Positions 26,560-35,419 of a DNA stretch of 57,430 nt are shown piece after piece; the stretch's first letter is position 1, and every line of letters starts with the position of its first letter. Under the pieces are notes generated by a model. That model saw only the letters and a program-made list of their open reading frames with translations, ran no database searches and was not told the DNA's origin. The DNA comes from Myxococcales bacterium. GTDB lineage: Bacteria > Myxococcota > UBA727 > VGSZ01. The DNA is taken from NCBI GenBank assembly GCA_023248635.1, contig JAHFED010000032.1:7501-64930 (forward strand), written 5' to 3'. A program made the position numbers and the translations under genes.

Positions 26560-28346
26560 TGTCGTCGTCGTTGCCGAGAACCTGGGCCATCGCTGCGCTG
26601 GTGCTCGCGTCGTGCACCAACGCGCAGCTCGAGCCCGTCCCGCCGCCCGAGGTGGCCCGCGCCGACAACAAGCTCGCCGTCGACGGCCGCTTTTGCACCA
26701 CCAATCCCGACGACCTCGCTTTCCCCGTGAAGCTGCTCTTTCTCATCGACACCAGCTCTTCGATGGATGCCACCGATCCCGCCGCCACCCGCGTCGACGC
26801 CCTCGTCGACGTCATCGACAACGTCATCGACATCCCCGGCGTCGAAGTCGGCATCATCATCTTCGGTCTGGGCGCCAGTCCCCTCACCGAGAAATGCGAC
26901 GACTACGCGACCCGCACCAATTGTCGCCCTGGCTTTGCCCCACCCGCCGAAGCCCTCAAGGTCGTCGCCGGCACCGGCCAAGCGGCGGGCACGACGGACT
27001 TTGTGTCGACCCTCGAAAGCACGGTGGCCTTCCTCGCCGACGACATGGGCAACAGCGGCGGCAGCGATCTGCAAAATTCGCGCTATTCCGTCATCTTCTT
27101 GTCTGATGGATTGCCCGATTCCGACGGCACTTTTGATCCAGTCGGCACTTGCGACGACGCAGCCGAATGGGAGCGCCAGGGCCAGACCATCGCCAACGCC
27201 GGTGTGGTCACGCAGGTGGGCGATTTGCTTGAGCAGATCGTCGAGCTGGCCGATCAGTACGACGTCAGAGATCTCACTTTCAACGCCGCCTTCGCTGCCG
27301 CACCCCAGACGGCGACGGCCATCAAGGCCTGCGGCTCCAGCTTCATGCGGGCCATGGCCAAACAAGGCGGCGGCATCTTCCGCGACTTCTCCTCCGGCGA
27401 AGAAATCAACTTCTTGTTCGTCGATTTCACGAGCTTCAAGCGCATCTTTGCGATGAAGAGTTTTTTGGCCATCAACCTGACGGCGGCACCGTTCTCCCAG
27501 GCCTTCGACGTCGACGAACGCGTGCGCTCAGACGATCCCACCCTGGCCATCGGCATCATCGACAGCGACGCCGACGGCCTGCCTGACCAGCTCGAAGACA
27601 AGATCGGCACCGATCCCCAATTCCAAGACACCGACGACGACGGCTTCTCTGATTTGCTTGAGCACCGCTTGAGCCTCTCGGGCAGCGATCCCCTCGACCC
27701 TACCGACGCCGATTGCCTGGCCGACGTCGACCGCCTCGACGCCGACGGTGACGGCTTGCGCGACTGCGAAGAGCGCTTCTTCGGCACCAACGTGCGGGCC
27801 TATGACTCCGACAACGACGGCTTCGGCGACGGCGTCGAAGTGTTGGGCGCCCTCAACCCCGGCCTCGACGACACCCTGCTCGACGTCGACTTCGACGGCG
27901 TGCGCAACAACAACGAGCTGCGGGCCCACAGCCGCGTCGACCAAGACGATGTGCTCGAGCTGAGTGAGCATGCCTACCGCTACAAGGTCATCGAAGACGG
28001 CTTCGAGGGCAGCTCGATCTGCTACTCCTTTCACGTCGAGAACATCTCTTTGTCGTCGACGACGGGGGCGCGTGCTCCTGCTGCCAATGCTGGAGGTGCG
28101 GTGGCGGCGACAGGTCTCGGCGGCGGTGCGATGGAGCTCAGCGAAAACCGCATCCTCTTTGAGGTCACCGAGCAGCCCTTCGACGCCGCCCAGGAACAAG
28201 GTGTGGCGCGCCTGGCCTGCGCGCGGGCCCGCTTCGACGCCGCTCGAGAGCTTAAGGACCCCGCCAACGGCCTCATCGTCCTGCCGGCCTCCGCCTTCAA
28301 ACCCGCAGACCTTTTCGACCCGCAGCTGGACTGCGTCGATCCCTAG
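26559..28346 (+). CDS. VWA-domain surface lipoprotein with calcium-binding repeats (2)
   Basis: A 595-residue lipoprotein (ALVLASCTNAQ), paralogous in layout to the preceding gene. The VWA domain has LLFLIDTSSSMDATDP (MIDAS DxSxS) and YSVIFLSDGLPDSDG. Repeats such as DSDADGLPDQLEDKIGTDP and DSDNDGFGDGVEVLGALNP follow, and both proteins share a late segment around KDPANG near the C-terminus. Its ATG overlaps the upstream stop by one base. A duplication followed by divergence is likely; two non-identical VWA lipoproteins may form a heteromeric adhesin. That pairing is inference. Confidence 0.82.
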   Translation: MSSSLPRTWAIAALVLASCTNAQLEPVPPPEVARADNKLAVDGRFCTTNPDDLAFPVKLLFLIDTSSSMDATDPAATRVDALVDVIDNVIDIPGVEVGIIIFGLGASPLTEKCDDYATRTNCRPGFAPPAEALKVVAGTGQAAGTTDFVSTLESTVAFLADDMGNSGGSDLQNSRYSVIFLSDGLPDSDGTFDPVGTCDDAAEWERQGQTIANAGVVTQVGDLLEQIVELADQYDVRDLTFNAAFAAAPQTATAIKACGSSFMRAMAKQGGGIFRDFSSGEEINFLFVDFTSFKRIFAMKSFLAINLTAAPFSQAFDVDERVRSDDPTLAIGIIDSDADGLPDQLEDKIGTDPQFQDTDDDGFSDLLEHRLSLSGSDPLDPTDADCLADVDRLDADGDGLRDCEERFFGTNVRAYDSDNDGFGDGVEVLGALNPGLDDTLLDVDFDGVRNNNELRAHSRVDQDDVLELSEHAYRYKVIEDGFEGSSICYSFHVENISLSSTTGARAPAANAGGAVAATGLGGGAMELSENRILFEVTEQPFDAAQEQGVARLACARARFDAARELKDPANGLIVLPASAFKPADLFDPQLDCVDP

Positions 28347-28361
28347 CTCACCGGTGCCTTG

Positions 28362-30491
28362 ATGTTGCATCTCCGCGCCTCTGCCGTCGTCGTCGTCGTC
28401 GTCGTGCTGACGGGCTGTCCACCTGCGGTGGAGCCTCCACCCCCACCGCCGCCCGAAGCGGAGTGCGCCCTCGATCTCAATTTCGACAGCAGCGGCGCTG
28501 AGCCCGCCGTCGTCGGCGCCGCGGTGGCAGGCATCCTCTGTCCGGCCTTCGATCGCGACTACTTCTCCGTCGACGTCGCCGCTGACGGCACCATCATCGT
28601 GCTGACCCTCTCGATGGCCACCGCCGTGACTGCGGTGAGCCCTGCCTACAAAATCGTGAAAGACGACGGCACCCTCGAGGGCCTGGCCACGCCCTTCGCA
28701 GGTGAAGATCCCTCGGAATCGCGCGAGGCCGTTTCCTACACCGCGTCCCACCGTCTCGACGTCGCCGGCCGCTACTACGTCGTCGTGCAAGACGTGCGCT
28801 TCGTCGACGACGCCTTCGACATCACCAATGCCTATTCGTTGACGGTCAACCTCGTTGCCGATCCCGACGCCAGCGAACCCAACAACACCGACGACGCTGC
28901 AACTCTGCAGAGCCCGGGCACCTTCAGCGGACAGATAGCGACCACGGGAGACGAGGACTGGTACGCCATCGACGTCCCAGCCGGAGCCCAGATCGTCGAC
29001 GTCACCGTCAGCGCCCGTGCGGACAGCGGCGTCGATCATGTGGCCTCCCTCTTTGCCGCCGACGGCTTGACCGAGCTCTTGGCCGCCCCCCTCACTGAAG
29101 GCCTCACCGTCGGCACCCTCGAGACGCGGTTGCGGGCACGGGCCAACGGCGGCGAACGCGCTTTCCTCGTCGTCCGCGACGCCAACGGCCTGCAGTCCCA
29201 GCTCGATGCCACCATCGGCACCTACACCGTCGTGCTCGCGGTGATCGCCAACCCCGATCTCAATGAAGGAGACCTCGGCAACGACGACGAGATCCGGGGC
29301 ACTCCCATCACCTCGGGCAACCAGCTCAGCGGCGCGTTGGCGACGACGGCGGACCAAGACCTCTACCGCATCGCCGCCGGCGCCGGCACCACACGGGCAA
29401 ACCCCAGCGTCCTGCTGCTCACGCTCGAGTTCGACGGCGTCATCGATGAGAGCTTTCAGCCGCAAGTGCTGGTGCGCGGTGTCGACCCCGAGCTCCCAGC
29501 TGGACAACAGGGCTGCGGCAGCGCCTGCGCCGAAGGAGACTGCGACGGCAACAAATGCAAAGCAGCCCGACTCGCTCGCTTCGTCGACGGCGCGTCCTTT
29601 CGCACGGCCTTTCCTCTGCGCGACAGCGAGAGCGTCATCGTCGTCGTCAACGAATTCGGCGACGATACGTTTCAAGCCGCTGGCGGCTATTCAATCCGCG
29701 CCGAGATCGTCGACGACCCAGACCCTGGTGAGGCAGGCGACGACTTCTTGATCCCCAACCTCGAGTTCGCCGGCTTCGCCAACAACGCGGACCTCGCGCG
29801 CCAATACGACGCGTCACGCGCGCGAGCCCGCGTGCTCGCGACCAACTATCCGCCCCGCTGCGACGACGACGACCTGCCCGCCGGTTGCTTGCCCGTGATT
29901 GCCGTGCCCGAGCCCATCCCCGGCCTCGATCCCGAAAAGACCTTCGCCGTCGACTGCTCCGCAGCGGGTGCTGAACCGGTCTCTTTGACGGCGACGGGAC
30001 GCCTCACCTACGAAGGCGATCGCGACTACTTCCGCATCGATCTCCCCGCCCAGGCCTACTTCGCACTCAACTTCAGCTACGACGCCACCGGACCCGGCAA
30101 CACGCCCCTCGAGCTCGCCCTCTTCGTGCACAACGCCAGCGGTGCTGTCATCTCCAACACCCTCGAGGCCACCCAGACCGGCAGCAACTGCCTCTCGGCC
30201 CTCGAGTGCGACGCCGGCTCCATCTGCGTGGATCGAAACTGCTGGACCGAAAGCGACAGCAACCCGACCTTCAACGACCACGCTTTCCCCGGCGTCGACG
30301 GCGAATGCTCTTTCATCTCGCCCTTCGACGAGCCCCCCTACTTCCTCGAAGTCGTCGACAACGGCATCAACGACTTCGACACCGACCTCAACTATTCCTT
30401 CACCGTCGACGTCCTCTGCGGCTGCCCCGATGCCTGCGAAGTCGGCGGCGGCCTCACCACCCGCTGTCAGGGCGTCGTCGACCCCACCTGA
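28362..30491 (+). CDS. PPC-domain surface lipoprotein
   Basis: A 709-residue lipoprotein; the signal contains a run of seven Val encoded largely by GTC repeats and ends VLTGC. Several beta-sandwich modules of the bacterial pre-peptidase C-terminal type can be followed, for example ASEPNNTDDAATLQSPGTFS then GDEDWYAIDVPAGAQIVDVT, and GDRDYFRIDLPAQAYFALNF. Small Cys-rich patches (GCGSACAEGDCDGNKC, CDAGSICVDRNCW, CGCPDACEVGG) separate them. No protease domain. ATG 28362 rather than the preceding TTG is used; gap to the VWA gene is 15 bases. Probable structural or adhesion component of the same operon. Confidence 0.78.
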   Translation: MLHLRASAVVVVVVVLTGCPPAVEPPPPPPPEAECALDLNFDSSGAEPAVVGAAVAGILCPAFDRDYFSVDVAADGTIIVLTLSMATAVTAVSPAYKIVKDDGTLEGLATPFAGEDPSESREAVSYTASHRLDVAGRYYVVVQDVRFVDDAFDITNAYSLTVNLVADPDASEPNNTDDAATLQSPGTFSGQIATTGDEDWYAIDVPAGAQIVDVTVSARADSGVDHVASLFAADGLTELLAAPLTEGLTVGTLETRLRARANGGERAFLVVRDANGLQSQLDATIGTYTVVLAVIANPDLNEGDLGNDDEIRGTPITSGNQLSGALATTADQDLYRIAAGAGTTRANPSVLLLTLEFDGVIDESFQPQVLVRGVDPELPAGQQGCGSACAEGDCDGNKCKAARLARFVDGASFRTAFPLRDSESVIVVVNEFGDDTFQAAGGYSIRAEIVDDPDPGEAGDDFLIPNLEFAGFANNADLARQYDASRARARVLATNYPPRCDDDDLPAGCLPVIAVPEPIPGLDPEKTFAVDCSAAGAEPVSLTATGRLTYEGDRDYFRIDLPAQAYFALNFSYDATGPGNTPLELALFVHNASGAVISNTLEATQTGSNCLSALECDAGSICVDRNCWTESDSNPTFNDHAFPGVDGECSFISPFDEPPYFLEVVDNGINDFDTDLNYSFTVDVLCGCPDACEVGGGLTTRCQGVVDPT

Positions 30492-30532
30492 CGTGTTGCT
30501 GTTCCAGCCGCTGGCGCGGCTTGAAAGGTCCC

Positions 30533-31003
30533 GTGCAGCGACTGCTCTTTCCTCTGACGCTGCTCTTGCTGGCTTCTTGTCCAGCACGCGTGCCCAGTGA
30601 GCTCGAGCCGGGCTTCGACTCGCTGCTCGACCTGCCCTCGAATTTCTGCACGGGAGAAAACGATCCCGTGACCGTGCAGGTGCGCAACGTCGGCGACGAC
30701 GTCGTCACCATCGCCGGAGCCTCCTTCTCCGCCCAGGAGGGACGCGAGGCCGACGTCGACAACTTCGATGCCCCCACCATCGACGTCGACACCCTGCTGG
30801 CCGAGGAGGTCGCCTTCGTGCGCTTCACCTACCGCACGCCGGGCGGCCTCGAGCAGAAGGCCACCCTCGTCATTCGCTCTGACGCAGCGGTGAACCCCGA
30901 GCTCAGCATCGACGTCGACACCTTCGAGTTTGCACCCGCCGACGCCGAACAGCGCTGCAACGGGGGCGAGGGCGAGGGCGAGGGCGAAGGCGAAGGCGAA
31001 TAG
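30533..31003 (+). CDS. Small Ig-like lipoprotein ending in Gly-Glu repeats
   Basis: A 156-residue lipoprotein with GTG start (aaagg upstream) and signal LLLLASCPARV. The mature part VTVQVRNVGDDVVTIAGASF followed by FVRFTYRTPGGLEQKATLVI resembles a choice-of-anchor-D / ASH-type beta-sandwich. The protein stops directly after NGGEGEGEGEGEGE, without the domain or sorting tail that usually follows this linker in the window. Either the linker is used as a tail, or the gene lost its 3' part. Last gene of the surface operon, 41 bases after the PPC lipoprotein. Confidence 0.68.
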   Translation: MQRLLFPLTLLLLASCPARVPSELEPGFDSLLDLPSNFCTGENDPVTVQVRNVGDDVVTIAGASFSAQEGREADVDNFDAPTIDVDTLLAEEVAFVRFTYRTPGGLEQKATLVIRSDAAVNPELSIDVDTFEFAPADAEQRCNGGEGEGEGEGEGE

Positions 31004-31064
31004 CCCAGAGGCCGTCGGCGGCGGCGGGTTCGCATCCCGGGCAGCTTTCAGACGATGCTGCGCC

Positions 31065-31961
31065 ATGCCCAACCTTCAGCTGGTCGAAAAAGAAAACCTG
31101 TCCTCGTTTCGCCGCATCGCGATTGGCACTTGGAAGACGACGGCGGAGGCTTCCGTCTACGGACAGATGGCGCTGCGCGCCGACAAGATGCTCACCTACA
31201 TCGAGGAGCTGCGGCGCCGCACCGGCAAGCGGGTCACGCTCTCTCATGTGATGGCAAAGTGTGTCTCTATCGTGCTCTCAGAGATGCCAGACGCCAACGC
31301 GGTCTTGCGTTTCAACAAGATTTTTCTCCGACAGAACATCGGCGTATTCTTCCAGGTGCTTCTCGACGATCCGAGCGGCGAGATGGACCTCTCTGGGGCC
31401 ACCATCTTCGATTGCGAGAAGAAGGGGGTCATCGAGATCGTCGACGAATTCGATGCCAAGGTCGACATGGTCCGGCGTCGCAAGGACAAGTCCCTCGAGA
31501 AGACGCGCAGCACCTTCAAGTCGATTCCCTTCTTCATGCTGAATTGGGTTCTCGATACGATTTCGTTCTTTTGCTATACACTAAATCTCGATCTGTCTGC
31601 GCTTGGACTGCCGAAAGATCCCTTTGGGTCGGCGATGATCACCAACATCGGCTCCCTCGGTCTCGAGGAGGCCTACGTCCCCCTGGTGCCCTACTCCAAA
31701 GTGCCCCTCATCATTGCCCTCGGTGCAGTGAAGGACGAGGTCATCGCCGAAGACGGCAAGCCCGTGGTCGCCAAGATGGTGCGCGTGTGCGCGACCTTCG
31801 ATCACCGGGTGCTCGACGGCGTGCACGCCGCCAAGATGGCCAAGACGCTGAAGCGAATCTTTGCCGACCCCGAGGCCGAGCTGGGCGCGCTGCCGACGAG
31901 CGTCTCGTCGACGACGAAGGAGACAACGACCGGCGCGACCAGCGCGGGTGCGTCGCTGTAA
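31065..31961 (+). CDS. Stand-alone 2-oxoacid dehydrogenase E2-type acyltransferase domain
   Basis: A 298-residue protein consisting of the catalytic domain only. RRIAIGTWKTTAEASVYGQM, VTLSHVMAKCVSIVLSEMPD, SGATIFDCEKKGVIEIVDEF, AMITNIGSLGLEEAYVPLVP and the catalytic FDHRVLDGVHAAKM match E2 acyltransferases of the chloramphenicol-acetyltransferase fold. The lipoyl and E1/E3-binding domains are absent, and no dehydrogenase genes are nearby. It therefore probably transfers an acyl group from CoA to something other than lipoamide. The C-terminal tail is Thr/Ser-rich. The segment around 31535-31620 is less GC-rich than the neighbours. Confidence 0.82.
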   Translation: MPNLQLVEKENLSSFRRIAIGTWKTTAEASVYGQMALRADKMLTYIEELRRRTGKRVTLSHVMAKCVSIVLSEMPDANAVLRFNKIFLRQNIGVFFQVLLDDPSGEMDLSGATIFDCEKKGVIEIVDEFDAKVDMVRRRKDKSLEKTRSTFKSIPFFMLNWVLDTISFFCYTLNLDLSALGLPKDPFGSAMITNIGSLGLEEAYVPLVPYSKVPLIIALGAVKDEVIAEDGKPVVAKMVRVCATFDHRVLDGVHAAKMAKTLKRIFADPEAELGALPTSVSSTTKETTTGATSAGASL

Positions 31962-32078
31962 GCACTTCACCGCGGGCGGTGCCTCGAGTGCGAGATGTCA
32001 CGAAGCCTGCGTGATTTCTGACACGGACAGTGCGGACACAACGTCGACGTTGGCGCTGGGTCCGCCCTACCGTGTCGC

Positions 32079-34106
32079 ATGCGCTGTTCACTCTTGCTGC
32101 TCGTGGTCGCGCTCTCTCTCTCTCCCACCGCCGCCGCGCGCGGACCCATCAACAACAAGAGCCGGCTCATCGCCGGCCATCTGTTGGTGAAGCCGGCCAC
32201 CGACAAGGAGCCGGCTGCCTTTGCCCAAGCGTTGGGACGACGACTCGGGGTCACCCTCAGCGTCGAGCGTGAGCTCGTCTTCGGCTGGTTGAAGCTCAGC
32301 GCCGCTGGCGTCGACGACGAAGCCGAGACCCTGCGCCTGGTGGATCGCGCCGCCAAAGTTCCCGGCGTCCGCGCTGCGGCGGCGGAATGGGTGTGGCGGC
32401 CCTTCGCGACCCCAGGCGATCCCTTCTTCGAATTCATGTGGCACCTCGACGCCATCGGCGCGCGCGCGGCGTGGGACATCACCCAAGGGCGCGCACAAAA
32501 CCTGGTCGGCGTCGTCGACACCGGCACCGCGTTTTCCCACGAAGATCTCCAAGGCAAGCGCGCGAGGGAGTTCGACTTCATCGCAGACGTCTCCGAGGCC
32601 GCAGATGGCGATGGTCGCGACGCCGATGCCACCGACGTCGGCGATGCCGCGGACTGCGACGGCGACGGCCAGGTCGATGGTCCCTCGAGCTTTCACGGTA
32701 CCCACGTCGCCGGCACCATCCTCGCCGGCGGCGACAACGGCATCGGCATCACCGGCGTGAACTGGAACGCCCGCCTGGTCAGCGGACGCGCCCTCGGTCG
32801 TTGTGGCGGCACCACCGTCGACATCGATGAAGCGGTGGCCTGGATGGCGGGCTTTCAGATCGACGGCGTCCCTTCGCTTGCCGCCAACGAGCGTCCGCGC
32901 GTGGTCAACCTCTCCCTCGGGGCCACCGGCGCCCCCTGCGATGCCTTCACCGACGACGTGTGGAACCAGGTGGTGGCCCAGGGCGTCGTCATCGTCGTCG
33001 CTGCCGGCAACGATGCGGCACCGGTCGCGTCGCCGGCGAACTGTCCGGCGTCGTTGGCGGTGGCGGCCTTTGGTCCAAACGGTGGCAACCGCTTGGCCTC
33101 GTATTCGAACTTCGGAGCCGAGATCGACATCGTCGCCCCCGGCGGTGACCAAAACACCGGCGCCTTCGAAGACGGCGTCCTCAGCTCCATCGACGCCAGC
33201 GTCTCGCCCTTTCAAGACGGCGAGCCCTACACTTTTTACCAGGGCACCTCGATGGCCGCGCCCCACGTCGCCGGCGTCATCTCCTTGATGATCGACGTGA
33301 ACCCGGCCCTCAGCGTCGACGACGTCACCGACCTGCTGAAGACCGCAAGCGGCGAGTGCACCAATTGCCAGGGCAAGCCCGCGCTGCGCGCCGATCTCGC
33401 GGTCGCTGCCGCCGCCGGCACGGAGATCGTGACCGAGCCCGGCGACTCCTGCGCCGGCACTCTCTTTTGCTCCGTGGGCCAGAGCTGCGTGAACCTCAGC
33501 GGCGAGCTCGTGTGCCAGAGCTCCTGCGACAACGACGGCGACTGCGCCGCGAGCCAATTCTGCTCCAACAACGGTGTGTGCGTGGCGCTGCCCATCGGCG
33601 AGGGCGAAGGTGAAGGCGAAGAAGGCGAAGGCGAAGGCGAAGAAGGCGAAGAAGAACCCATCGGCGAATGCGATCCACGCCGGGGCAACCTCGATTGCGA
33701 CTCTGGTGATCACTGCGAGGAAAACGACGGCGTCACCAGCTGCGAACGCGGCGAAGGCGACATCGGCGTCGGCGGGCTGTGCGGGGACGCCGAAGACTGC
33801 TCCACCGGCCTGTGCGACCGCGGCGTCTGCACCCTGACTTGCGACGACGACTGCCGCGACGGCTACACGTGCAGCGAGGAAGACGAAAGCGGCGTGCCCG
33901 GTGGACTGTGCCGCGCCGATTCCTGCTTCGACGATCCCTCAATCTGCGAGGAGGCCTTCGACTGCTCCTACTCGTCGACCCAGCGCTACGTCTGCGCCGC
34001 CGGCCCCTCCAATTACCGCGGCGCCTGCGGTTCCCAGCCCGCCGCCTGGGCCCCTGTGCCCGTGGTGGCCCTCTTGCTGCTGCTGCGTCGCCGCCGGCGC
34101 GCCTAA
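32079..34106 (+). CDS. Subtilisin-like serine protease (S8) with Gly-Glu linker and MYXO-CTERM-like tail
   Basis: A 675-residue exported protease. Signal peptide 1-20; a propeptide-like domain to about residue 110. The catalytic triad is intact: Asp147 in VGVVDTGTAFSHED, His206 in SSFHGTHVAGT and Ser391 in QGTSMAAPHVAGV, with oxyanion Asn311 in AAGND. A calcium-type Asp-rich loop is inserted between Asp and His. Residues about 455-645 are Cys-rich modules split by a GEGEGEGEEGEGEGEEGEEE linker. The end is Cys650 - hydrophobic - RRRRRA. Likely a surface-anchored protease for feeding or for processing surface proteins. Confidence 0.92.
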   Translation: MRCSLLLLVVALSLSPTAAARGPINNKSRLIAGHLLVKPATDKEPAAFAQALGRRLGVTLSVERELVFGWLKLSAAGVDDEAETLRLVDRAAKVPGVRAAAAEWVWRPFATPGDPFFEFMWHLDAIGARAAWDITQGRAQNLVGVVDTGTAFSHEDLQGKRAREFDFIADVSEAADGDGRDADATDVGDAADCDGDGQVDGPSSFHGTHVAGTILAGGDNGIGITGVNWNARLVSGRALGRCGGTTVDIDEAVAWMAGFQIDGVPSLAANERPRVVNLSLGATGAPCDAFTDDVWNQVVAQGVVIVVAAGNDAAPVASPANCPASLAVAAFGPNGGNRLASYSNFGAEIDIVAPGGDQNTGAFEDGVLSSIDASVSPFQDGEPYTFYQGTSMAAPHVAGVISLMIDVNPALSVDDVTDLLKTASGECTNCQGKPALRADLAVAAAAGTEIVTEPGDSCAGTLFCSVGQSCVNLSGELVCQSSCDNDGDCAASQFCSNNGVCVALPIGEGEGEGEEGEGEGEEGEEEPIGECDPRRGNLDCDSGDHCEENDGVTSCERGEGDIGVGGLCGDAEDCSTGLCDRGVCTLTCDDDCRDGYTCSEEDESGVPGGLCRADSCFDDPSICEEAFDCSYSSTQRYVCAAGPSNYRGACGSQPAAWAPVPVVALLLLLRRRRRA

Positions 34107-34147
34107 GACAGCTTGCCCGTCGTCGACGTCGTCGCTATGCGGGCTGC

Positions 34148-35380
34148 ATGTTTGGTTTTGGCAAGAAGTCCGCAGATCTCGACAAGAAGCTCGCTGAGCA
34201 CCAGCCCAAGGTGCTCGAGGCCCTGAACCGGGTGCCTTGCCCCGAGATCACCGAGCACATCGTCGACGACCGCCTGATCGAGGCCCTGCGCGTCGACGTC
34301 GACGACGAAGGCCACCAGCGGGTCGTCGTCGAGGTCGTGTTGCCCACCCTGGCCCTCAAAGGCCGCGCCCTCTTCGAAGCCGAGCTCGTCAGGAGCGTGA
34401 AGAGCGTGATGGGCGAGAGCACCGCCGTCGTCCTCGAGGTCAGCTCCGACGTGCGACCGGTGGTGCAACAGGTCGCCGGCAAGGGCGGATTGCCTGGCAT
34501 CCAAAACGTCATCTTGGTGGCCTCGGGCAAGGGCGGCGTCGGCAAGAGCACCGTCGCCAGCAACCTCGCCGTCGGCCTCGCCACTTTGGGCTGCAAGGTC
34601 GGCCTCCTCGACGCCGACATCTATGGGCCCTCGGCCCCCACCATGTTCGGCATCGCCGACGGCACGCGCCCGGGAACGGTGCCGTCCGCCGATCCCAACC
34701 GACCGCTGCTGGCGCCCATCGAGCGCCACGGCGTCAAGCTGATGAGCATCGGCTTCCTCGTCGACACCAGCACGCCCATGGTCTGGCGCGGTCCCATGAT
34801 CGCCAGTGCCGCCATGCAGCTGTTCAAAGACGTGAGCTGGGGCGAGCTCGATTATCTCGTCGTCGACATGCCCCCCGGCACCGGCGACGTGCAGCTCACC
34901 ATCTCCCAACAGGTCGTCGTCGCCGGCAGCGTCATCGTCTCGACACCCCAAGATGTGGCCCTCGCCGACGTCATCCGGGCCAAGGCCATGTTCGACAAGG
35001 TGTCGATCCCCTGCATCGGCATCGTCGAGAACATGAGCTTCTTCATCTGCGACGGCTGCAACAAGCGCCACGAGATCTTCTTCCACGGCGGGGCCAAGGC
35101 CGCAGCTGAGCGCATGCACACCCCCTTCTTGGGTGAGATTCCCCTCGAGCCCGGCGTCGTCGACGGCGGCGACCACGGCGATCCGGTGGTGCACAAGCAC
35201 CCGACGTCGGCGTCGGCGCAGGCCTTTTTGGCGATTGCTGCCGAGGTCGCCACGTCCTTGGCCAAGATGGCCTTTCACAATCCCGAAGCCTTGCAGCCGC
35301 CCACCATCTCGATCAGTGGTGGCAGCTTGCGCGAGCAGACCGAGAAGAAGCCGAAGAAGGGCCTCCCCGTCGTCGGCTGA
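34148..35380 (+). CDS. mrp: Mrp/ApbC family P-loop Fe-S cluster carrier
   Basis: A 410-residue cytoplasmic ATPase. Residues about 12-100 are an MIP18/DUF59-like domain. The P-loop domain has the deviant Walker A SGKGGVGKST, then GLLDADIYGPSAPTMFG, LVVDMPPGTGDVQLT and ENMSFFICDGCNKRHEIF with the C-x-x-C pair that bridges the Fe-S cluster in the dimer. The family builds and transfers 4Fe-4S clusters. The order DUF59 + ParA-like is the standard long form; the C-terminus has a Lys-rich extension. ATG 34148 gives MFGFGKK. It converges on the desaturase gene across 39 bp. Confidence 0.95.
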   Translation: MFGFGKKSADLDKKLAEHQPKVLEALNRVPCPEITEHIVDDRLIEALRVDVDDEGHQRVVVEVVLPTLALKGRALFEAELVRSVKSVMGESTAVVLEVSSDVRPVVQQVAGKGGLPGIQNVILVASGKGGVGKSTVASNLAVGLATLGCKVGLLDADIYGPSAPTMFGIADGTRPGTVPSADPNRPLLAPIERHGVKLMSIGFLVDTSTPMVWRGPMIASAAMQLFKDVSWGELDYLVVDMPPGTGDVQLTISQQVVVAGSVIVSTPQDVALADVIRAKAMFDKVSIPCIGIVENMSFFICDGCNKRHEIFFHGGAKAAAERMHTPFLGEIPLEPGVVDGGDHGDPVVHKHPTSASAQAFLAIAAEVATSLAKMAFHNPEALQPPTISISGGSLREQTEKKPKKGLPVVG

Positions 35381-35419
35381 ACGCGATTCGCCACCTTGGC
35401 CCTGCTGGCGCGCTGACTT

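Noticed and set aside
24511-28346. Firm identification of the VWA lipoproteins as CglB
   Set aside because: Only the general layout agrees (lipoprotein, VWA, cysteines). Length and repeats differ, and no other gliding gene was recognised nearby.
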